A stretch of DNA of 64,000 bases from NCBI GenBank assembly GCA_947177225.1, contig CAMWTS010000001.1, positions 110,507 to 174,506 of the forward strand, in the 5' to 3' direction. This document shows, in pieces, positions 57,766 to 64,000 of this stretch; the stretch's first letter is position 1, and every line of letters begins with the position of its first letter. The stretch is from an uncultured Alistipes sp. (GTDB taxonomy: Bacteria > Bacteroidota > Bacteroidia > Bacteroidales > Rikenellaceae). Made by a program: the position numbers and the translations under genes. The notes beneath the pieces are model-generated. The model did not search any database. It was not told the origin of the DNA and saw nothing but the letters and a program-made list of their open reading frames with translations.

Positions 57766-58554
57766 TTAAATCGTTTTCAATTCCTCTTTTGCCTGCTGCC
57801 ACAACGACTCCATCTCCTCGGTCGACAGTTCATGCAGTGTATGCCCATTCGCTGCGGCTTTCGACTCCATGTTGTTGAAGCGCGCAATGAATTTCTTGTT
57901 CGTACGCTCCAACGCCGCTTCGGGATCGATACCATAGAGACGACACATGTTTATGAGCGAGAAGAACAGATCGCCGATCTCCGCCTCGGTAGCCTTGGCA
58001 TCTTTGCGGCTCATCTCCGTCTCGACCTCCGCAATCTCCTCTCTGACTTTGTCCCAAACGTCGTCGCGCTCGCGCCAGTCGAAACCCGTGGCAGCCGCCT
58101 TCTCGCCTATGCGATAGGCCTTGACCATTGCCGGCAGGCTGCGCGGCACACCGCCAAGAGTACCGCTCTTACGGTTCTTCTTACGCAATTTGAGTGCCTC
58201 CCAATTCTCCTTTACCTGCTTGGGCGTATCGGCATGAATATCGCCATAGACGTGCGGGTGGCGATAGATCAGCTTGTCGCATACGCCGTTCACCACATCG
58301 GTATAGTCGAATGCCTGCTGCTCGTCGCCCAACTTGGAATAGAATACCACATGCAGCATTAGATCGCCCAGCTCCTCCTTTATTCCGTCCATATTGCCGT
58401 CGACGATGGCGTCGGCCAACTCAAACGTCTCCTCTATGGTATTGTGTCTGAGCGAATCGAATGTCTGTTCCTTATCCCACGGGCACTTCTCTCTCAGCGT
58501 GTCCATGATCTCGATGAGTCGGGCAGTAGCCTCCCGAGCCTTGTTCATATCCAT
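57766..58554 (-). CDS. mazG: Nucleoside triphosphate pyrophosphohydrolase MazG
   Basis: LREKCPWDKEQTFDSLRHNTIEETFELADAI; EELGDLMLHVVFYSKL. Confidence 0.95.
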   Translation of the reverse strand: MDMNKAREATARLIEIMDTLREKCPWDKEQTFDSLRHNTIEETFELADAIVDGNMDGIKEELGDLMLHVVFYSKLGDEQQAFDYTDVVNGVCDKLIYRHPHVYGDIHADTPKQVKENWEALKLRKKNRKSGTLGGVPRSLPAMVKAYRIGEKAAATGFDWRERDDVWDKVREEIAEVETEMSRKDAKATEAEIGDLFFSLINMCRLYGIDPEAALERTNKKFIARFNNMESKAAANGHTLHELSTEEMESLWQQAKEELKTI

Positions 58555-58666
58555 ATCTGTACTTATATTTAAGGTATTAACCCGATGCAAAGATAAAAAT
58601 TATATCGATAGCATCGGTTATTATGCACGAAAATATTACCTTTGTAGAGACATAACTCACATATTT

Positions 58667-60829
58667 ATGAGACTCAAACTACTGCTTTTTCTAACACTCA
58701 TAACGGCACATGCGGCTACGGCATCGCACATAATTCCGCAACCCGCCGCATATCGCTCCTGCCAGGGCAAGTTCACAATAGACCAGAACACGCGCATCAC
58801 ATGTTCGGCCGAATTCGGCCGGCTGGCACACTATCTGGCGGAATACCTGCCGCTAAGCATCGAGCAGTCCACCGACGACGACAACGGCTGCATAGCTCTG
58901 CGGCTCGATCGTTCGCTCGACGGCGAGGCTTATCGGCTGAACGTGTCCGGGCATGGCATAATCATATCGGCGGGAACATATGCCGGTGCATTCAACGGCA
59001 CGGAGACTCTGTTGCAGCTGCTGCCGGCTGCCGTATACTCAAATATCGATCTGCCGACAGAGATAGAGTGCTGCCAAATCGAAGACTCTCCCTTGTACGA
59101 CTACCGCGGATTCATGCTCGACGTGTGTCGCACATGGATCGACAAGGATAAGGTAAAACATTACATATCGATTCTTGCACACCACAAGATCAACAAGTTG
59201 CACCTCCACCTAAGCGACGACGAAGCGTGGCGCATCGAGATCAAGTCGCACCCTGAACTGGCCGAAGTGGGAGGCTTCCGCGGCGGCGACAGCCCAATAT
59301 GGCCTCGATACGGCAAATGGAACGAACGTTACGGAGGATATTTCACGCAGGAGGATATGCGCGAGATAATAGAGTTCGCCGCAATACGCAACATCGAGAT
59401 CATACCTGAAATCGACCTGCCCGGACACAGTCTTTGTCTGGCGACGATGCACCCTGAGGTATTGTGCGACTACACGCCCGATCTGTCGGCATCGTTCGGC
59501 TACGACACACGTTCGGCATTGTGCGCCACCAAAGAGAGCAACTACCGGCTCATCGACGACATATTGAGCGAGTTGTGCTCACTGTTTCCATCGGAATATA
59601 TCCACATCGGCGGCGATGAAGTGGAGATGACCCAATGGAGACAATGTCCGTCGTGCCGTCGCTTCATGCAGCAGCAAGGCATGAACGACCCTCACCAGTT
59701 GGAGGTATATTTCATGTCGCGCGTCGATAGTATGCTCCGCTCGAAAGGCAAACGCGCCGCCGTATGGAACGAAGCCGTCAACGGCGGAAAGCTCGACGCA
59801 ACGACACACGTCTACGGCTGGGAGAGCATAGACGCCTGCCGCAAAGCCACCACCGCAGGCTACTCGACAGTGGTGATGCCAGGTGCCTATTTCTACTTCG
59901 ACATGAAACAGTCGCCACGCGAACCGGGACACGACTGGGCTGCCATATTCGATTGTCGCAAAGTCTATTCGTTCTCGGCGGACGATGCCGGATTCTCACC
60001 CGAACAACAGAACAACATACTGGGATTAGAAGCCACATTTTTCAGCGAAGCCTATGTCTCGCGCACGCCCGAAACCACTGAGTATATAGAATATCAGACA
60101 TTTCCCCGTGTCTGTGCTCTGGCCGAGACGGCATGGAGCTCAGCACCGAAAGATTGGGACGCATTCTACGATCGGCTGCGCCGGCACTATCGTCGCATGG
60201 TTGCCATGAACATTCACTTCCGACTGTTTCCGCCGACGGTAAAATACGCCGACGGTACGCTCTCGGCCACTGTCGACGACAACAGCACGATATACTATCG
60301 CCGCGAACCGCTCGACGAATACATACGCTACACCGCACCTATCGTCACCGACCGTCCTTCGGAATATTCGTTCATCAGCCGCTACTTCACGGCAACAAGT
60401 CCCGAAGCGGGTATAGACAGACATTTCAAGACCTCTACTCCGGCATTCACCATCACCTCATCGATGCCAGAAAGCCCCGCATTCTCGTTCGAAAAGGCTC
60501 AGAACTACGGACGACTGGCACGCACGTCGCGCGTAGCCGATGCCGGCGACTGGGTTCAGTTCACATTCGCCAAACCGGTTGCATGCCGCCGCATGAAGGT
60601 GGCCACCGGCAATTTCCAGTTGCCGCGGTTCATCTTCGAGAACGGATATGTGGAGATCAGCTACGACGGTTCGACATTCCATCGTGCAGGCGAACTGACG
60701 GCAGGAGCCTACACGATAGAGTATCCGGCACGTCCTATCAAAGCCGTTCGCATAACATGCACCTCGCGCGGCAACGGCGCGGCATTCGTCTCAATACAGC
60801 CGCCCACGATATATCCGCTGTTGGAGTAG
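58667..60829 (+). CDS. GH20 beta-N-acetylhexosaminidase
   Basis: YDYRGFMLDVCRTWIDKDKVKHYISILAHHKINKLHLHLSDDEAWRIEI; HIGGDEV; start reassigned to the signal-peptide Met. Confidence 0.95.
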   Translation: MRLKLLLFLTLITAHAATASHIIPQPAAYRSCQGKFTIDQNTRITCSAEFGRLAHYLAEYLPLSIEQSTDDDNGCIALRLDRSLDGEAYRLNVSGHGIIISAGTYAGAFNGTETLLQLLPAAVYSNIDLPTEIECCQIEDSPLYDYRGFMLDVCRTWIDKDKVKHYISILAHHKINKLHLHLSDDEAWRIEIKSHPELAEVGGFRGGDSPIWPRYGKWNERYGGYFTQEDMREIIEFAAIRNIEIIPEIDLPGHSLCLATMHPEVLCDYTPDLSASFGYDTRSALCATKESNYRLIDDILSELCSLFPSEYIHIGGDEVEMTQWRQCPSCRRFMQQQGMNDPHQLEVYFMSRVDSMLRSKGKRAAVWNEAVNGGKLDATTHVYGWESIDACRKATTAGYSTVVMPGAYFYFDMKQSPREPGHDWAAIFDCRKVYSFSADDAGFSPEQQNNILGLEATFFSEAYVSRTPETTEYIEYQTFPRVCALAETAWSSAPKDWDAFYDRLRRHYRRMVAMNIHFRLFPPTVKYADGTLSATVDDNSTIYYRREPLDEYIRYTAPIVTDRPSEYSFISRYFTATSPEAGIDRHFKTSTPAFTITSSMPESPAFSFEKAQNYGRLARTSRVADAGDWVQFTFAKPVACRRMKVATGNFQLPRFIFENGYVEISYDGSTFHRAGELTAGAYTIEYPARPIKAVRITCTSRGNGAAFVSIQPPTIYPLLE

Positions 60830-60860
60830 CAGCCCGATACACATGCTATCAACAAAAAAA

Positions 60861-60890
60861 ATGGATTGCCTCATTGGGGCAATCCATTTT
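60861..60890. terminator. Intrinsic terminator
   Basis: ATGGATTGCC-tcattgg-GGCAATCCAT with flanking A/T tracts. Confidence 0.8.
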
Positions 60891-60918
60891 TCGTCCGACA
60901 ACAAATATCGGTCGTCGT

Positions 60919-63725
60919 CTATTTTCTTATCTCGGCACCTACCTGCTTTTCGAACTGAGTCTGCAACGTGGTCATCACACGTTCGATCTGCTTGTCGGTA
61001 AGTGTTTGCGACTTATCTTCCAGAACGAAGCTCAACGCATAAGATTTCTTGCCTGCGGGGAGCTTGTCGCCTTCGTAGACATCGAACAGAGAAACACTCT
61101 TCAACAGCTTCTTCTCCGATGCGAAAGCGATGCTGCGCAGACGCGAGAACTTCACCTCCTTGTCGAGCAGCAGTGCCAGGTCGCGACGCACTTCGGGGAA
61201 TTTCGACAACTCCGAGAATGCGATCTTATGCTTGCGCGTAGCTTTCACCAGCTGTTCGAAGTTCATCTCCATGAAGAACACGTCCTGCTTCAAGTCGAAG
61301 CGGCGACGCAATGCCGGAGCCACGACACCCATTTGCAGCAGTTCCTTACCATTGATCGACATGGTGACAGCATCGGCAAAAAGGTCGCTCTCCAACGTAT
61401 CGCACTTCAAATCGAAGATCTCTACACCGAAACGGCGCAGCAGTTTCTCGACAATGGCGCGCAGCGTAAAGAACGAAGCGGTATCGGCCTTGGTATTCCA
61501 CGAAAGCGGGGTAGCCACACCCGTTACGGCAATTGCAAGACGATAGGTCTCGGCATATGGAGCCAAAGCATTATCCTCCGCCACGCGAGCGGCATCGTAA
61601 GAGTAGCAGTTGCCGAACTCGTATATGCGCAAATCGCCATTGCGACGGTTGGCATTCAGCTCAATAGCCTCCAACGCATTGAACAGCAACGTCTGGCGCA
61701 TCACACTGAGATCCGCACTCAGCGGATTCATTATCTTAACGCAGTTTTCAGCCTTGTAAGACTCCAATCCCTCGTAATAGGCCGCCTTGGTGAGCGAGTT
61801 GGACATGATCTCCGTATAGCCGTTAGACGACAGAAAATCGGAAGCCGTATTGACCAGCTTGTTGCGATCGGGCTTGGGGGCATACGACAACGTCGAGTTG
61901 ACATGTTCGGGAATCTCCACATTGTTGTAGCCATATATGCGCAGAATATCCTCTATCAGATCGGCCTCACGCTGCACATCGACACGATAGGGCGGAACAG
62001 CTACCGTCAGAACACCGTCGCTCTCTGCCATAACCTCCACTTCGAGTGCGGACAATATCGTACGCACCGTCTGCTGAGGGATCTCCTTACCGATCAGACG
62101 GTTGGTTCTTTCCAACGACAGATCGAACACGAACGGCTTTGCCGGAACGGGATTTATGTCTATGATCTCGCTCGATATCTCACCGCCGGCCAGCTCCTTC
62201 ATCAGCAGCGCAGCGCGCTTCAAGGCATAGACCTGAATATAGGGATCTACACCTCGCTCGAATCGGAATGAAGCATCGGTATTAAGACCGAAACGCTTGG
62301 CAGTCTTGCGGATCCATACAGGATTGAAATACGCACTCTCCAAGAATACGTTGGTAGTCTCTCTGCCATAACCTCCACTTCGAGTGCGGACAATATCGTA
62401 CGCACCGTCTGCTGAGGGATCTCCTTACCGATCAGACGGTTGGTTCTTTCCAACGACAGATCGAACACGAACGGCTTTGCCGGAACGGGATTTATGTCTA
62501 TGATCTCGCTCGATATCTCACCGCCGGCCAGCTCCTTCATCAGCAGCGCAGCGCGCTTCAAGGCATAGACCTGAATATAGGGATCTACACCTCGCTCGAA
62601 TCGGAATGAAGCATCGGTATTAAGACCGAAACGCTTGGCAGTCTTGCGGATCCATACAGGATTGAAATACGCACTCTCCAAGAATACGTTGGTAGTCTCA
62701 TCGCTTATGCCCGAATCCAGGCCTCCATAGACACCGGCGATGCACATAGGACGCTCGGCCGAGCAAATCATAAGATCGGCCGCCGTCAGCTTGCGCTCCA
62801 CACCGTCCAGCGTCACGAAGGGCGTGCCCTCGGCACAAGTCTTGACCACAACACGGCCACCCTCGATCTTATCGGCATCGAAAGCATGCAGCGGCTGTCC
62901 AAGCTCGAACAGCACATAGTTGGTTATATCGACCAAATTGTTCTTTGGGTGAATGCCTGCCGCACGCAATTCGTTCTGCAACCACTCCGGCGAGGGTGCG
63001 ATCTTGCAGTTGCGCACCGTCACGGCCGCATAACGCGGAGCAGCCTCATGATTCTCCACCGTAACGTCTATCGTCAGATCGTGGTTATCAACCTTGAAAT
63101 CCTCGACCGACGGCAATACGAGGCGGGCACTCTCATCTCCGCGGCTGCGCAGGTAGGCTGCCAGATCGCGCGCAACACCTATATGCGAAGCGGCATCGAC
63201 ACGATTGGGCGTCAGACCCACAGAGATCAGATAGTCGTCCTCGATATGGAGATAATCCTTGGCCGTAGTACCGACAACGGCATCAGCCGGCAGCTCCATT
63301 ATGCCGTCGTGCCCCTGGCCTATACCCAGCTCGTCCTCGGCGCAAAGCATACCGAGCGACTCCACGCCGCGAATCTTGCTGCGCTTGATCTTGAACTCCT
63401 CCTCGCCGCCATTGGGGTAAAGCACACTGCCCACGGTTGCGCACAGCACCTTCAAACCCTGACGACAGTTGGAAGCACCGCAGACGATCTGCAACGGAGC
63501 CTCGCCACCAACATCTACCGTAGTGATATGAAGGTGATCCGAATCGGGGTGATCCTCGCATGTCAGCACCTCGCCTACAACCACACCGGCCAAACCGCCG
63601 CGGATAGTCTCTATCTTCTCGAAGCCCTCGACCTCCAAACCTATGTCGGTCAAGATCTCGGCAACACGCTCAGCCGAAATATCGGTTGCGATATAGTGTT
63701 TAAGCCAATTATATGAAATATCCAT
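60919..63725 (-). pseudogene. pheT: Phenylalanyl-tRNA synthetase beta subunit, interrupted by an exact tandem duplication
   Basis: Two overlapping frames (492 aa and 474 aa) together span PheT; overlap consists of an identical duplicated segment. Confidence 0.9.
62021..62698. repeat. 338-bp tandem duplication inside pheT
   Basis: CTCTCTGCCATAACCTCCACTTCGAGTGCGG... at 62021 recurs at 62359 and continues identically to ...GGTAGTCT (62360 / 62698). Confidence 0.95.
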
Positions 63726-63823
63726 ATCGTTATATTTTTGATTATTTGCTCTTCAATCGAGCAAAGGTAGCAAAATTTCCTCTAAATATGCAACTTTACA
63801 CTCCGTTTCCTCGCGGCGACGCA

Positions 63824-64000
63824 CTATTTGCTGCCCACATACAGCAATGCCATACCTGCCAGAATCAGCAGCAGATCGATGAATTTGGCTCGCAGATTTC
63901 GTTCACCGAAGAGCAGTGCTCCACAGGCAAACGACACCACGACCGACGAGCGGCGTACCATCGAGATGATCGAGATCATGGCATCGGGACGGCTCAATGC
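63824..64000 (-). CDS. EamA/DMT-family transporter, C-terminus (5' end outside window)
   Basis: Reverse translation ALSRPDAMISIISMVRRSSVVVSFACGALLFGERNLRAKFIDLLLILAGMALLYVGSK*. Confidence 0.8.
   Translation of the reverse strand, partial: ALSRPDAMISIISMVRRSSVVVSFACGALLFGERNLRAKFIDLLLILAGMALLYVGSK

Noticed and set aside
1-64000. CRISPR arrays, prophage, conjugative genes
   Set aside because: No regularly spaced direct repeats, Cas, capsid, terminase or Tra proteins seen in the sequence or ORF track.

Overview
This 64-kb window looks like a chromosomal contig from a gut-type Bacteroidales. The support is sigma-ABfr-like promoters (TTTG-N19-TAnnTTTG), TonB-dependent receptors, a fimbrillin-type lipoprotein, and DUF4252/DUF4491-type proteins. 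Two RND/MFP/TolC export modules flank the first 18 kb. An ECF sigma/anti-sigma unit, ffh, rho, miaA, pheT, a TPP-riboswitch/TonB receptor/PnuC thiamine-uptake operon, tRNA-Gln, tRNA-Leu, a LytTR two-component pair and a GH20 hexosaminidase are also present. The most distinctive metabolic locus is a complete urease cluster (ureA-B-C // E-F-G-D, urea channel, NikMN-Q-O nickel ECF transporter) at 21.9-31.3 kb. It contains a perfect 32-bp palindromic intrinsic terminator between ureC and ureE. The strongest candidates for something undescribed are: (1) a promoter-driven, highly structured RNA at about 18,732-18,900, with a three-way-junction fold, an 11-nt loop-to-tail complementarity ending in a U-tract, and a 36-aa ORF behind it; (2) a dispersed ~125-bp imperfect-palindrome repeat family with three copies in the window; (3) a 48-aa peptide gene translationally coupled (ATGA) to a fimbrillin-like lipoprotein. 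pheT carries an exact 338-bp tandem duplication that breaks the frame. Deleting one copy restores an exact 822-aa frame, so it is probably an assembly artefact or a very recent mutation. No CRISPR array, prophage, integrase or intact IS was seen. Product calls come from reading the supplied translations; no database search was run.
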